Assembly: GCA_009363875.1 (NCBI GenBank)
Contig: CM018697.1
Span: 54,267,484-54,331,483 of the forward strand
DNA: 64,000 bases
Reading direction: 5' to 3'
DNA from: Mikania micrantha
Lineage: Eukaryota; Streptophyta; Magnoliopsida; Asterales; Asteraceae
The stretch's first letter is position 1, and each line of letters begins with the position of its first letter. The notes under the pieces were generated by a model. The model had not been told where the DNA came from and ran no database searches. It worked only from the letters and a program-made list of their open reading frames with translations. A program made the translations under genes and the position numbers. This document shows positions 34,690 to 46,809 of the stretch, one piece after another.

Positions 34690-37600
34690 TCATTTGTTAG
34701 ATTCAGATAAAGGTAGGACTTCATCCTTTTGGAAAACACCATTAGCCGATAACAGATATAAAAATCTAGGTTTATCAAAAGCTTTTGTGAAAAGATCGGC
34801 TTTCTGGTGATCGGTGTGAATTTTAACAACATTGATTAATTTCTTTTCAAAACAATCACGTATGAAGTGATATTTAATGTCGATGTGTTTTGTTTACGAG
34901 TGCTGAACAGGATTTTTAGTGACAGCTATGGCGGCAGTATTATCAAAGAACTGACATCCCGCAGATGTCGACTTGAAGTCTCTTTTGCAGCCATCATAAT
35001 CGGAGTCACTGTATGCAATAAGTTCAAAAATATCATCGTTAGGGTACCATAAACCAAGATCAGGAGTACCCTTTAGATAACGCATAATCCTTTTGACAGC
35101 AATCAGATGAGACACTCTTGGTTTTGATTCATAACGTGCACACAAGCATGTGGCGAACATGATGTCTAGCCGAGAAGCAGTAAGATACATAAGGGACCCA
35201 ATCATTCCTCGGTACAAAGTAGCATCAATTAACTCCCCCTTTTCATCTGGTGTAATCCCGTGATTGACAGCCAGTGGGGTACCAGTAGGCTTTGCATCAG
35301 ACATACTGAACCGGCTCAGTATGTCCCCAACATATTTGGTTTGATGAATGAAGATTCCTGCCTCAGACTGATTCACTTGTAAACCGAGAAAAAATTTCAT
35401 CTCTCCCATTGAGCTCATTTTGAACTTCCCTTTCATAACCTTTTCAAACTCATTGCACAGACCATCATTTGTTGAACCGAAGATGATGTCGTCCACATAT
35501 ACTTGCACCAAGAGTAAGTCACCATCCTTTTCTCGAATGAACAGTGTACAGTCAATGACACCTCTTCTGAACCTGTTGTTAAAAAGGTGAGTAGACAGTG
35601 TCTCATACCATGCTCGCGGCGCTTGATGCAATCCATATAAGGCCTTGTCTAGCTTGTAGACTTGGTCTCTATGCAATGGATCCTCAAACCCGAGAGGTTG
35701 ACTGACATACACTGTTTATTTACCACACCATGAAGAAATGCACTCTTTACATCCATCTGATAAACTTTAAACCTTTTGAAGGATGCATAAGCCAAGAAGA
35801 TACGAATGGCTTCAAGTCGAGCAACTGGTGCAAATACTTCATTATAATCCAAACCTTCAACTTGTCTGAATCCTTGAACAACTAGACGTGCTTTGTTTCG
35901 CACAATGATACCATGATCATCCATCTTGCACCGAAGAACCCATCTGGTGCCAATTACTTTCACACCTTTTGGTCTGTCAACCAATTGCCAGACACCTAAC
36001 TTTTTGAACTGAAGGAGTTCTTCTTGCATTGCATCTACCCACGATTCTTCTTTGAGAGCTTCAGTAACAACACGTGGCTCAACTTGGGAGATAAAACATG
36101 AGTGGGCACAAAAGTTTACATCTGCAAAGTCAAGAATGTCTGCAAGTCATCCTGAAGAAAGCTGATTTCTTGTCTTGACCCCATCCAAAGGACTTCCAAT
36201 AATATTTTCTTGAGGATGAATCCGATTAATTCTGCCAACAGGATGAGCAGGAACTTCAACATGTGGATCAAGATTATTCAGATTCAGATCCTCAAGTCCT
36301 GGCACAAGATTGTCAACAGATGGTTCAGGGGCAGCTGGAGGAACTGAGTTGTCGTCTGTGTCTGAGCTGTCATCATGTGTCTGTGCTATAGGAGTTGAAA
36401 CAGATGAAGGTTGATTTGGTTCTTCAGGTGCATTTTGTGCATCATACAGCATCTGAACAGCAACATCTTCATCAGTGTACATGGGAGGCATGTTGAAGGA
36501 GTCAAACAGATCAGAATAGTTGAACATCCAATCAGGACCCTTCCCATGTGGGGGCATGGAATACTTCTGAACATCAACATGGTACCACTCCTCCACATTT
36601 TGAGTTGATCTGTTATAAACTCTTTTATTTGGAGTGTTGTACCCAAGAAAATACCCTTCTTCCACCTTTTCATTAAACTTGCCTTGCTCATGTTTCTTAA
36701 GCATAGTGCATGGTGCACCAAATGGTTCAAGATACTTAAGATTTGGCTTTCTGTTATGGAGCAATTCGAAGCAAGTTTTCCCATGTCTCTTCACTATCAA
36801 CACTCGATTTAGAGTGTAACAAGCATTAGCTACAGCTTCATTCCAGAATTGAACTGGAAGAGACGAATCTGCAAGCATAGTCCTAGCGGCCTCAATCAAA
36901 GTCCTGTTCTTTTGCTCATCAACACCGTTCATTTGGGGAACATATGGAGCACTAAATTGTTGAACAATACCTCGTTCATTACAAAATTTCTCCATGTTGT
37001 GATTTTTGAACTCTGTCCCATTGTCGGTTCTGAGTATGCGAATCTTGAGCTTATAGAGAGATTCAAGTTTGGTAACCAACACTTGAATGCAGTCAAAAGT
37101 TTCAGACTTCTCCTTTAGAAAGAAAACCCAAGAGTATCTGGAATAATCATCAGTGATGACAAGACAGTACTGATCCCCAGCAATACTCTTGCGGTTAATA
37201 GGACCAAAAAGATCAGTATGGAGCAGCTCAAGTGGAACAGTGATTGAGTGATACTTCTTCGGTTTGTGAGACTGCTTGAATTGTTTGCCCTTTTTGCAAG
37301 AAACACAGACATCAGACAGCATGAAATTCTTCAGACTAACCCCTTCAACCAGATTGTTGTGCACCAGGTGATTCATCTTACGCAGACTCAAATGACCCAT
37401 CATTTTATGCCAAAGTATTGAATCTTTTTCTGTTGCCTTTGACATAAAACATGAAGCTATGGAGGATGTAGTTGAAGCTGTGGCCAAATTGAGTACGTAC
37501 AAGTCTTGCTTTCTGGGGGCAGACATCAAAATCCATTCTTCAGGGTTAACTACACCTTGCTTTAGAATGTAGCATTTGGAGTCATCGAAAAGAACTTTGT

Positions 37601-37862
37601 AGTTTTTATCACAGATCTGTGATACAGAAAGCATATTATTCTCCAATTGCTTGACATACCTGACTTTGTCAAATGAAACTTGCCCATTTGATAAGATTCC
37701 CTCTCCCGTGATAAAACCACCTTTGTCACCTGCAAAAGCTACATAACCACCATGAACAGATTGAACGTTGGAGAGCAAAGAGATATTTTCTGTCATGTGC
37801 CTTGAAGCCCCACTATCGACAATCCAAGAGCTGTTTAAAGCAACTGTTGGGGCATTCTGCAC
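34690..37862 (-). pseudogene. Copia pol of F, broken
   Basis: The protease to integrase part is one open stretch (36147-37862), with DSGASRHM, the zinc-binding HXnH/CX2C segment (LWHKMMGHL to CVSCKKG), HTDLFGP, RTDNGTEF and the E-containing NGVDEQKNRT block. A serine/aspartate-rich linker follows. Reverse transcriptase is split by a frameshift near 35715, and its YVDD box is at 35488-35499. RNase H has lost about 55 residues near 34945 compared with E, and a stop follows NPVQHS. The end (LFTKAFDKPRFLYLL) lies at about 34690. The gene is clearly inactive but the integrase half is surprisingly intact. Confidence 0.9.
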
Positions 37863-37875
37863 AAAAATAAGACAA

Positions 37876-40805
37876 TTAGTTTAATTTGGGAACCCAAGCC
37901 TTTACAGTCTTGGGTTGACCCAATGAGTCTCGGATCATAACATCGATCAATTTGCCATCTGAAACAGCCTTGTCTGAATTGGGTGGAACTGAAGTCTCAG
38001 ACCTTACTTTCCAGACTGCATTTTTACTTAAAGAATTTTTCAGATAAATGGATGATGATTTAACTTGATCAACATTTACAGTCTTGAGAACTTTCAAGTT
38101 CATCAGTTTCCCTTTACCCTTGTCCACATATTTAACTTGATTTGGTTGTTTGGGTTTTGTCTGAATTGACTTGGATTCAGATTTGACAGGTTTAACAAAA
38201 ATCTGATTTTGTTTTTTGGGTGGAGCAACCTTTGGTCTGATCAACTGTGGGCAATATCTAACAAAGTGCCCAGGTGCACCACACTCAAAACAAATTGGTT
38301 CTCCTTTTTTATGAAAATGTTTTAATTCAGAAAAAGATTGCCTTTTTGGTTTAAAAACATTTGTTTTAGGCGTGTTCTGATTAAAACCCAAACCCTTTTT
38401 CCCATTTGGAACAAGATTGTCAAACTTGTTCAACACACAAGCTTCATTTTATTTTGAAGCTTTGACAAAACCTAAGGCTTGATATATTTTTGAAGATGAG
38501 ATTGGGTCACCCTTTTTGATAACAGGGAGTGGATTTTGAGCAGTAACACAATCAGATGAATCATCAGATTCATCCTTAGAATCTGAAACCGAATCCTCTA
38601 GAAGTCCATCCACCGAAGATTCCTTTGACAAAGAGGAACCTTCTTTAGTAATCATCCCAATCGGATCAATTACTAAAGGATTTATAACATGAAAATCTTT
38701 AACATCTTTGTCATTTGGTGAATTGACAAAGCTGTTTAAGATTGGTGGAGGACATCTTTGATAACTCATAGTTCCCTTGCCCTTATGATCAGCTTCTTTG
38801 CTGATCGTGTGCTCAGTGAAATAAGACGCGCTCTCATAGCTCTTGAGCTTTTGTCATAGGGTCTCATAATTACACTCAACCATTGCTAACTTTTTCTTTA
38901 CCTCATTAATGGTATTGAGATAAGAAGTTATAGCATCTTGCTTGTTAAGAACAGCAATCTCAGCTTCATGAAGTTGTCTATTTAAAAGTTCAATTTTAGC
39001 TTGAAAATCTTTTTCATTAGCTTTTAAAACTTTGTTAGCATCAATACACTGGTTCAGATCACTGATCAAAGCAGCATTGTGATTTTGATAGGAAAGGACC
39101 TTCCTTTTAAGGTCAACCCAATTAAAATAGATAGAACAAGAAGATGAACAATCATCAGATACCTGATCAGACTGAGAAGTTGCAGCACGAGTAGCAGATG
39201 AGTTTACAATCAAGGCAAACTGAGTAGGAGATTCTTCAATATCAGCATCAGACTCAGATTGAGTGTCAGAATCAGTCAAGATTTCAGACTCTGATCCAGA
39301 TGTTTCTTCTGTCTTGAGCTGTGCTCCTTCAGCAGTACTCTCTTCATGTAGATCCTTTGTCTTCTGGATCTCAGCAACGCAACCTTTATCTTGCCCCCCC
39401 TGTTCAGAATTAAATCTGAAATCCCAATTCTCACCTTCATCCTGCTGTACCATCAAAGCTTTGCCTGCATTTGAAGAACTAGTCTGAGCAGGAGAATCAA
39501 TAGGGACAACTCTTCTTTCTGTATTTGCTGCAGAAGACTTCTGATGATGAAAAGGATTCTTGTTTCCTGCTTTCTTTGGATGTTTGCATTGCCTAGCAAA
39601 GTGACCCTTTTCCACACAATTGTAACAAGTGACAGAGGCCATATCAAATCCAAACTTAGATTCTTTGTTCAAGTTAATGTCTTTGCCAGTCCTTTTCACA
39701 AACTCCTTGGCTCTTCTCACAGCACTTGCCAAAGCCCACATAATGTCAATCCTTTCCAAGTCATCTGGATCTATCTGAGAATAATCATCATTAGTCAGAT
39801 CAGGATTGCCAATTTGTCCTGCTACTAAACCATCATAAGAGCTGACTAAAGTAGATAGAAGTCCCATGTGCTCCTTGGCAATCTCCACAGTCACTTTATC
39901 AAAATTTTCTGTCTTCAAACTCGTTACAGGCTGATGATGTTCTTTCTGAGGGTTGGATGAAGAGGATGATTGACTAAAATGAATCTGAGTAGATGATGGA
40001 GCTTCAGTAGTCTGTGAAACAAAAGTTTTCTTCAATGGAGCGTGAGAAGATGATTTCTCAACTGTAGGAGTAGAATAATACAACGATGGGTCCTGGACTT
40101 GTGCAACTCTCTTGGCCTTCCACTTGTTCTCTATTTCTTGCTCTTCAGCTTCTGAATGAAATCATTTATATCCATATGTGCCAACATCTCATTCTGCTTG
40201 AGTACCATCGAAAATGACTCCCACTTTGGAGGTAGAGCATCTGCCAAACACTGGATCTTTTCCTGAGTAGTAGTCTTGACTTCATGATTGAACAGCTCAC
40301 TCAAAAGATGATAAAATCTAGCAATCAACTCATCCAGTGACTCATTTCCCACACACATGAAGCTATTGAATTCCTTTCTCAATGCCTTTGACTTGATACT
40401 CTTGAAAGCATCATTACCCTCATATCTTTGTTGCAGTGCATCCCACAGTAGCTTTGAAGATGTAAACTGTCTAAACTGATGGAAGATATCAGTAGCAATG
40501 GACTGGGATAGAATAGCATAGGCTTTCTTCTCATAGTCATAAAGCTTCCTCTCAGGCTCAGTCATCCGTGTGACTAGCATAGGAGTTCCATCTTCATTCA
40601 GAGGCCTCAGATAACCTCCCTCAATCATCATCCATAAGTTTGTATCCACCCCATTGATGTGGATCTCAAACCGATACTTCCAGTGTGGATAATCGTCTAA
40701 GGATAACAACTTTGGAGCTTTATTAGAGTTCCCAATCTCAGTCTCAGTCAGTAGCAAAGTCTGAATACGATGATTCTGGTTCGCCATTAATGCTAAATCC
40801 TCCAT
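37876..40805 (-). pseudogene. Copia gag of F, broken
   Basis: ATG at 40805 (MEDLALMANQNH; another M lies 9 codons upstream) opens a UBN2/copia-type gag. It has two zinc knuckles, CYNCVEKGHFARQC near 39620 and CFECGAPGHFVRYC near 38280, and a Lys/Glu coiled coil between them. The gene is long, as in SIRE-type elements. It is broken by a one-base loss near 40135, TGA near 38851 and TAA near 38446. The last codons (AWVPKLN) end in a TAA 14 bases before the pol frame opens. Confidence 0.88.
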
Positions 40806-40856
40806 AGAGTCAAGAACAACAAGATTCAACACTTAGAAAATTTTTCAGACTGAGGG

Positions 40857-41198
40857 CCGAATGAAGATCCTTATGGAGAATGACGGGGGCCGAATGTGCT
40901 AGAAACGAAGAATGAAAAGCTGAGTATGACTGTTTGACGAATGAGCAGAGAGAATGAACCTATTCAGCGAATGAAAGGGTCGAATGAGGCTATTCGCCGA
41001 ATGAGAGTTCGAATGAGTGCTAATCTCCGAATGACTTGACCTAATGAAGCTATTCGCCAAATGACTGATCGAATGAGGGCTATTCGGCCAAATGACTTGA
41101 TCGAATGGAGCTATTCGGCGAATGAGACTGTCGAATGTAGCTATTCGGCGAATGAGAAAGATTCGGCCTAACTTATTCGGCCGCCAGGTTCATTCGGC
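40857..41198 (-). repeat. CATTCGGCGAATG cluster in the gag leader of F
   Basis: About 340 bp between the PBS and gag start is made largely of GAATG...CATTCGGCGAATG words. It matches no coding sequence. Confidence 0.85.
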
Positions 41199-41460
41199 AG
41201 ATCTGGGGTTTTCAGCAACCAAAAACGCGATATCTTTCGATCTAGACCAAATCTAACCACCATATTTGGTACATAACACTAGGATAAGATTACCAACCAA
41301 TTGGGAGAAAGGTTTTGACAAAAAAACGCCACAAAAACCCGCTAATTTTGTATGAAACAGTAACTTTAAGACCAAGAAAGTTAGAGTTTTGCAGATCTCA
41401 AACCAAACAGATAGAGATTCACTGATTTTGAGTGGAAATCGAGTAGAATCAAGAGCCAAA

Positions 41461-41472
41461 GCTCTGATACCA
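41461..41472 (-). other. Primer binding site of copia F
   Basis: Minus-strand TGGTATCAGAGC lies directly next to the LTR end. The 260 bp between it and the cluster at 41198 look like an untranslated leader with no gene. Confidence 0.85.
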
Positions 41473-42064
41473 CTTTCTAGGACCAATTAGGAACTCAGAA
41501 ACACTCCGATTCCAATGGATTTCTACCCGACGACCTCTAGAATAGTGCGGAATCCTATTCCAGGGTTTTCCAAACGAAACCGACAAAAACCGTGGTGATT
41601 CGAAGGTTAGGGAAGGACGTGAGAGTGATAATCGAATACCACGGGTAGCGAATCGAACTTGGATGATCAAAGGCCTCACAAATCTCCTAGGGTTTTGACT
41701 CTGGAGTGCTTGGAAGAAAGGGGGCGCTCAGATGTTCTTGAAAAGTTGGGTTTGAAATGATTTGGGCTAGTATATATAGACTGTAGTCATTCGGCCGAAT
41801 GAGAGGCCGAAGCAGCTCATTCGGCGAATAACTATGTCGAAGGACATGTCAGTCGAATGAGTCATTCAGCGAATGACTCATTCGTAGAGTCATTCGCCCA
41901 AATGTCAGGTCTCATACTCAAGTATTAATTAAATCAAATCAAACAATCATATAATCAATATTAAACATTAAGAACGATATATAAAGACAACTTCCATTAA
42001 CATAACTTGAATATTACATGATGGATAATACAAAATCGAACTAGGGACATTTAGTGCACCAACA
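41473..42064 (-). mobile_element. 5' LTR of copia F
   Basis: It starts (minus) TGTTGGTGCACTAAATG at 42064 and ends beside the PBS at 41473. The terminal CA is not preserved there (CTAGAAAG). It contains a TATA box (TATATATA, 41771-41778) with a CATTCGGCCGAATG cluster directly upstream (41788-41903). No second copy is in the window, so the inner boundary is set by the PBS only. Confidence 0.7.
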
Positions 42065-42942
42065 GATAGTCTGTTCAAAGATTTTGAGAAGGTTATGAAA
42101 GAGAAGTTTGAAATGAGCTCAATGGGAGAGATGAAGTTTTTCTTAGGACTACAAGTGGATCAGTCTGAGGTAGGGATTTTCATTCATCAAACCAAATACG
42201 TTGGTGACATTCTGAGCCGGTTCAGTATGTCTGATGCAAAGCCTGCTGGTACCCCACTGGCTGTCAATCACGGGATTACACCAGATGAAAAGGGGGAGTT
42301 AATTGATGCCACTCTGTACCGAGGAATGATTGGATCTCTTATGTGTCTCACTGCTTCTCGGCCAGACATCATGTTTGCCGCATGCTTGTGTACACGTTAT
42401 CAGTCTAAACCAAAAGTATCACATCTCATTGCTGTCAAGAGGATTATGCGTTATCTGAAGGGTACACCGGATCTTGGTTTATGGTACCCTAATGATGATA
42501 ATTTTGAGCTTACTACATACAGTGACTCGGATTATGGCTGTTTCAAGAGAGATTTCAAATCAACATTAGCGGGATGTCAGTTCTTTGGAACCCGATTAGG
42601 TACCTGGCAGTGCAAGAAGCAGACGTCGGGGTCTACTTCAACCTGTGAAGCTTGGATTCCTATTTCAAGTATTGCTCCTGTCGGCCTTAGAACTCCTAGT
42701 CTTAGAGCCAGAAAAAGATAGGTTTACTCTTTATTCACTTGAATTCAAATCCCCACCGAACGGCTAGAGTGGCTGAACCTAATAAGATAGCAATTACAAC
42801 CCCCATTGCTGCTGCTAGTTGTTGTTCTCAAATCATCTGGATCCAACAGCAACTCAGGGACTATGGGTTACACTTTTCTAACACTCCTATATATGTTGAT
42901 ATCACAACTGTCATAGCTGTCACTAAAATTCCTGTTCAGCAC
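42065..42942 (+). pseudogene. Copia pol of G, RT/RNase H part 1
   Basis: It opens in the RT thumb region (SLFKDFEKVMKEKFEMSSMGEMKFFLGLQ), followed by the RNase H start (YSDSDYGCFKRDFKST, then TWQCKKQTSGSTSTCEA). A 151-bp foreign stretch follows, then IAAASCCSQIIWIQQQLRDYG and VTKIPVQH, where the solo LTR C begins at 42943. The gene continues at 46595. The YVDD catalytic box would lie upstream of 42065 and is absent. Confidence 0.88.
42653..42803. other. 151-bp unexplained insert in RNase H of G
   Basis: The sequence between codons for STCEA and AAASC, where E has EAEYIAAASC, is replaced by 151 bp not found elsewhere in the window. There is no target duplication or inverted repeat. About five original bases are lost, which looks like filler from break repair. 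Confidence 0.6.
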
Positions 42943-43589
42943 TGTAACATTTGTGCATATAGTCATGTAGTTGTAAACAGTGTTAGAACAGTGTCTATTC
43001 ATGGTTCAGTTCATCAATGTGATTCGTATGTTCAAAATGTGTGCTTGTGTGTTACAGGATCTTAGTAATCAGAAAACAAGTATGTATTATTATTTACAGT
43101 CGATTTCACTAGGCAAGAACAGTAACTTGTTATATCGAAACAGTGGTGGGCAGCGAGAGTGAGCCCTATACATATACTGTGTTCGGTGTAACAGGTTAGT
43201 GTTAGTGCGTAGTGTTGAGACGAGTAGTATAACAATTAATTAATTCAACCAAGATCGTAATCTGTAAGCGAGACTGAGTATAGTTATGGGTGACGATCCA
43301 TAATAATACGAATGTTGAACTTATAATTACGATTAAACGACTTTAAATATTTTAATACGATCGGAAAACGTACGCGATTGCGGGTATACACGTAATTGTG
43401 AATGTTTAACGATCCGACAACACACGAAGAGTAAAAATAATTATATTAATTATTTTATCTTTTTACAATTTTGAAACTCATCATTTTAATGAGTTTAACA
43501 ACTCTTTTATTTTAAAATCGCGTAAAATACGCGTTACGTTTCGGAAACGCGAACCGAGCGACCGAAACGAACCCGAACACTACCCGGAC

Positions 43590-43597
43590 TATAAAAG
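43590..43597 (+). promoter_or_regulatory. TATA box of LTR C
   Basis: TATAAAAG is followed by CTCTCTCTCTC leader tracts (43638-43682). This is the likely promoter of the gypsy element when it was complete. Confidence 0.65.
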
Positions 43598-44009
43598 CCC
43601 TAAAGAAGGCCATTTCCTTCATTTATTATCAGCCAAACCCTCTCTCTCTCTAGAAATTTCGCAAACCCTCTCTCTCTCTAGAAAACCAAACTTTAAACGT
43701 TCGTAACTCGCTTATTTCTCGACGGATTTCGACGTTCTTGGTGTCCACGCGAAGCTCTCGACAAACTCTACACGAAAGTACAAGAATATCTCAGATCCAT
43801 CCAGCCAAAAACGAGGTATGAGCCTTGGAAAGATTCGGGAAATAGGGTTTTCATAAGTTGTTGTGAGTTTTGTTTAAAAACCGATAATCGGCCGGATGTT
43901 TCATCACCATTCTTAGTTTCGCACACCTAGCAACCTCCCTCGAAGTTGTACAGGCTTAGATCGTGGTCTAGAATCAAGTAGCTTGATGATGAAGACGATC
44001 CAGGTTGCA

Positions 44010-44481
44010 GGTTCGGGAGGCTCGTTTCCAACAGCATGGAGCCGAACCCTCATGAACACAGCTAGCCTTTACGAACCCTGCATGGTTCGTGGGGTTATCA
44101 GCCGAACCTTATGGACCCTCACGAGCCTTCATGCCTTCGTCGAACCCTCCTAAGGCCACGAACCCTCCTGGATTGAACGAACCCTGCATGTGCCGAAGTT
44201 ACTAGGGTTTCCTAGTCGAACCTTTGCTATCACGAACCTGTATCAACATGCAGCGAACCTTAGTACCCTCACGAACCTAGTGCTGCATGTGGCGAACCCT
44301 AGCTGGTCCCCGAGCATTGTACTAATCCACGAACCTGTTTGATTTCTTGTTAGACGAACCGTGGATGCACATCAGAGGGCCGAACCATGTGGAATATTTT
44401 GGCCGAACCCTCGAACCTACTATCACGACCGAACCCTTTGGTTGTAGTGGTGAACCCTAGGCTGGAACCCAAGAGGGTTCG
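44010..44481 (+). repeat. CGAACC-rich array in LTR C
   Basis: About 470 bp is dense in CGAACC(CT), starting about 420 bp downstream of the TATA box, as in LTRs A and B. It is not coding. Confidence 0.85.
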
Positions 44482-45535
44482 CTGCCCAAATGGCAGCCCA
44501 CCTTCCTATCGGCCCAACCCAAAGTATATCCGGCCCAATTGCAATGGTATTCAACCCCATAGGTTAAAACAAGTCCAATGGGATTAGGTTGATCCATTAT
44601 GATCCTAATTGGTCCAATTTTATACTTGATGATATGCTTGGGCTAATAACTCACTCGTTTGGTTTACAAGACCCATTTCGGCCCAACACTACATCCTATT
44701 GATCAATATCACGTTCAATTGGGCCTTAGTAACCTAATTGGCCCATGGACTCGGTTTAAGGACCATCAAGGTTTCATGGGCTTAAGGCCCAATGTGAGAC
44801 TCTCGACTTATAATACTTGTGAATTGATCATGAATTGGTTAAGTTATAACTTAATAACAATCATGAAGATAAATTCACAATCACAAGACTTGAAAACAAT
44901 TGAACATCTTTTCACAACAAATGGTAATCAATGGCTATCAAATTCATAAACATTTATCATTTTATGCATATGAATTATGCATCAAAGAACATTTCATAAG
45001 TTTCTTGGACCCATGATCAATCAAGAGATTCAAATCATAACATTCAAGTTTTCACAACAATCAAATCATGAGAACACAAGTCAATCAATGAATCAAGTTA
45101 TACAATTATAAATCCTATATCTTATGTATGATTACAATGTTATAGGAACAAGTTAGAAGTCCTGTTTGCTACTTGCTAACTGTTTAGTTCAGAGTCTACT
45201 GCAGACAGGTGAGAACTTTAGCCCCTCTTTTACTGTTTTATAACTGTTTTGGGGTGGAACACGTGATCAAAACCGCTATTTCAATCTTGTCTCATTACAC
45301 AAGTTATGTGTAAGTCATAAACATTTCAGGTTCATCTTACGAATCCAAGGGATTCATCAAATGTTTAAGGAAATTGTCAACTGTTTAAAAGGAATTATTT
45401 ACCATTAAACCCTTATTACTAAAAAGGATTTTATAATGTTTTCTTGAAATGTTTTATAACAGTTTTACTCAAATGTTCTTTTAAAGGATTTTACAAACCC
45501 TTTCGTTATAAACCTTGTTATTACACAAGGTCATC

Positions 45536-45731
45536 ACATCATGGTATTCAAAACAAGTGGTTCACAACATGGTATCCAAATCAAGTGGTTCAAAACATGG
45601 TATTCAAATTCATTGGTTCAAAACATGGTATTCAAATTCATTGGTTCAAAACATGGTACTCAATTTCATTGGTTCAAAACAGGGTATTCAAGTCAAGTTG
45701 TTCACATCATGGTATTCAAATCAAGAGATTC
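45536..45731 (+). repeat. 28-bp tandem repeat in solo LTR C, seven units
   Basis: There are exactly seven 28-bp units of the CATGGTATTCAA type, against five in the left-edge copy. Confidence 0.9.
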
Positions 45732-45945
45732 ATTTCATGTTACATAAACAAAGGATTCAACTCGTGGAGTTAAATCCAGGTTTTCAATAAGACATTAACA
45801 CATCCGGTTAAAGTAAGATTCAGAAAACATGGTGTCCATTGTTGTAAACAAACTTATAAACCCATCAAGTATCATATTCATTAGCGTTAGTACTGGGTGA
45901 TCACAACAAGGGAAAGCGGACACATACATTGGGGCAGGCCGATTG

Positions 45946-45986
45946 CTGCAGTTAGTTTTTAAATCTGTTTTATAAACTAACTGCAG
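45946..45986 (+). other. Hairpin of LTR C, single copy
   Basis: An 18-bp stem with one mismatch has outer arms CTGCAGTTAG / CTAACTGCAG. It corresponds to the duplicated hairpins at 1048-1080 and 1117-1150, with another base pair changed on both sides. Confidence 0.8.
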
Positions 45987-46594
45987 ATTTCGGTTACATA
46001 TGGTTTATTCAAAACTGTTGACACATTATCTAACTCCAAACGTGGTTTGGGACTTGATATGATATGTTGACTCATGTGCAAACAGTGATTGGACTGTTTA
46101 CACTCATTTTCTTACTTGATGTTAGTTTGGGTTGCAGCTCATCCGTGTGAATCTTATGATGCTTTAACTTACCTATGTCTTATATCATAAAACTCATGTT
46201 TACAAATGTTTAAACCTATTGTTCTCACCAACTACGTCTGTAGTTGACAGTTACTTCTCACGTGTTTCAGGTAATCAGGTTTAAGACATTCTCAGAGACA
46301 ACTAAGGAGACCATACTAAGATAGAACAAGATGAAGAAACATGCTAGGATGGATTAGAAACACACTAAATCCTAAATGTTTAATTGTCTTGTTTGGAGTC
46401 TTATTTTGTAAACTATATTTTGGGTCTGTAGTTGTCTTACTTTTGATAGATAGATTGTCAGTAACAAATCAATTGTCTAAACATTATGAAATGTAGTAAT
46501 CCATTGTGGTTGTTCTTATTCAATACTTGTGCATGATTCAACTGATCATACGTCACCGCGCCGTGGATTCCGCACGCGGCGCAGGGGTGTGACA

Positions 46595-46809
46595 AGCACT
46601 CGAAAACAAAAGACATCGACATTAAATATCACTTCATACGTGATTGTTTTGAAAAAAAATTAATCGATGTTGTTAAAATTCACACTGATCACCAGAAAGC
46701 CGATCTTTTCACAAAAGCTTTTGATAAACCCAGATTTTTATATCTGCTATCGGCTAATGGTGTTTTCCAAAATGATGAAGTCCTACCTTCATCTGAATCT
46801 AACAAATGA
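46595..46809 (+). pseudogene. Copia pol of G, C-terminal end
   Basis: It continues from 42942 after one AGCAC: HSKTKDIDIKYHFIRDCFE, then HQKADLFTKAFDKPRFLYLL, to a TGA at 46807-46809. This is the normal C-terminus of copia RNase H. F has a stop after HS at this point, whereas G does not. Confidence 0.88.

Larger units (their letters stand above)
31029..42064 (-). mobile_element. Copia element F (SIRE/Sirevirus-like), 3' end lost
   Basis: Reading on the minus strand, the order is 5' LTR (41473-42064), Met PBS, leader, gag, pol in the copia order protease-integrase-RT-RNase H, a spacer, then a third ORF running to 31029. The 3' LTR is missing and the element is joined directly to the gag of gypsy D. 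F belongs to the same family as G, matching in pol, the spacer hairpin array, the upstream region of ORF3 and ORF3 itself. It lies next to G RT sequence at 42065, so F probably inserted into G, with GATAG (42065-42069) as the duplication. Confidence 0.85.
42938..46599 (+). mobile_element. Solo LTR C with 5-bp target duplication
   Basis: The LTR spans 42943-46594, from TGTAACATTTG to GGGGTGTGACA, 3652 bp, flanked by AGCAC (42938-42942 and 46595-46599). Removing it and one AGCAC rejoins the copia pol reading PVQH / SKTKDIDIKYHF without loss. The layout of the LTR is a TATA box at 43590, a CT-rich leader, a CGAACC array (44010-44481), a 28-bp array and the hairpin. It is the only complete copy of subfamily C here. 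Confidence 0.93.

Noticed and set aside
41253..41679. Two ORFs of 76-77 codons near the F PBS
   Set aside because: They span the LTR, PBS and leader of F, with no homology or codon signal.
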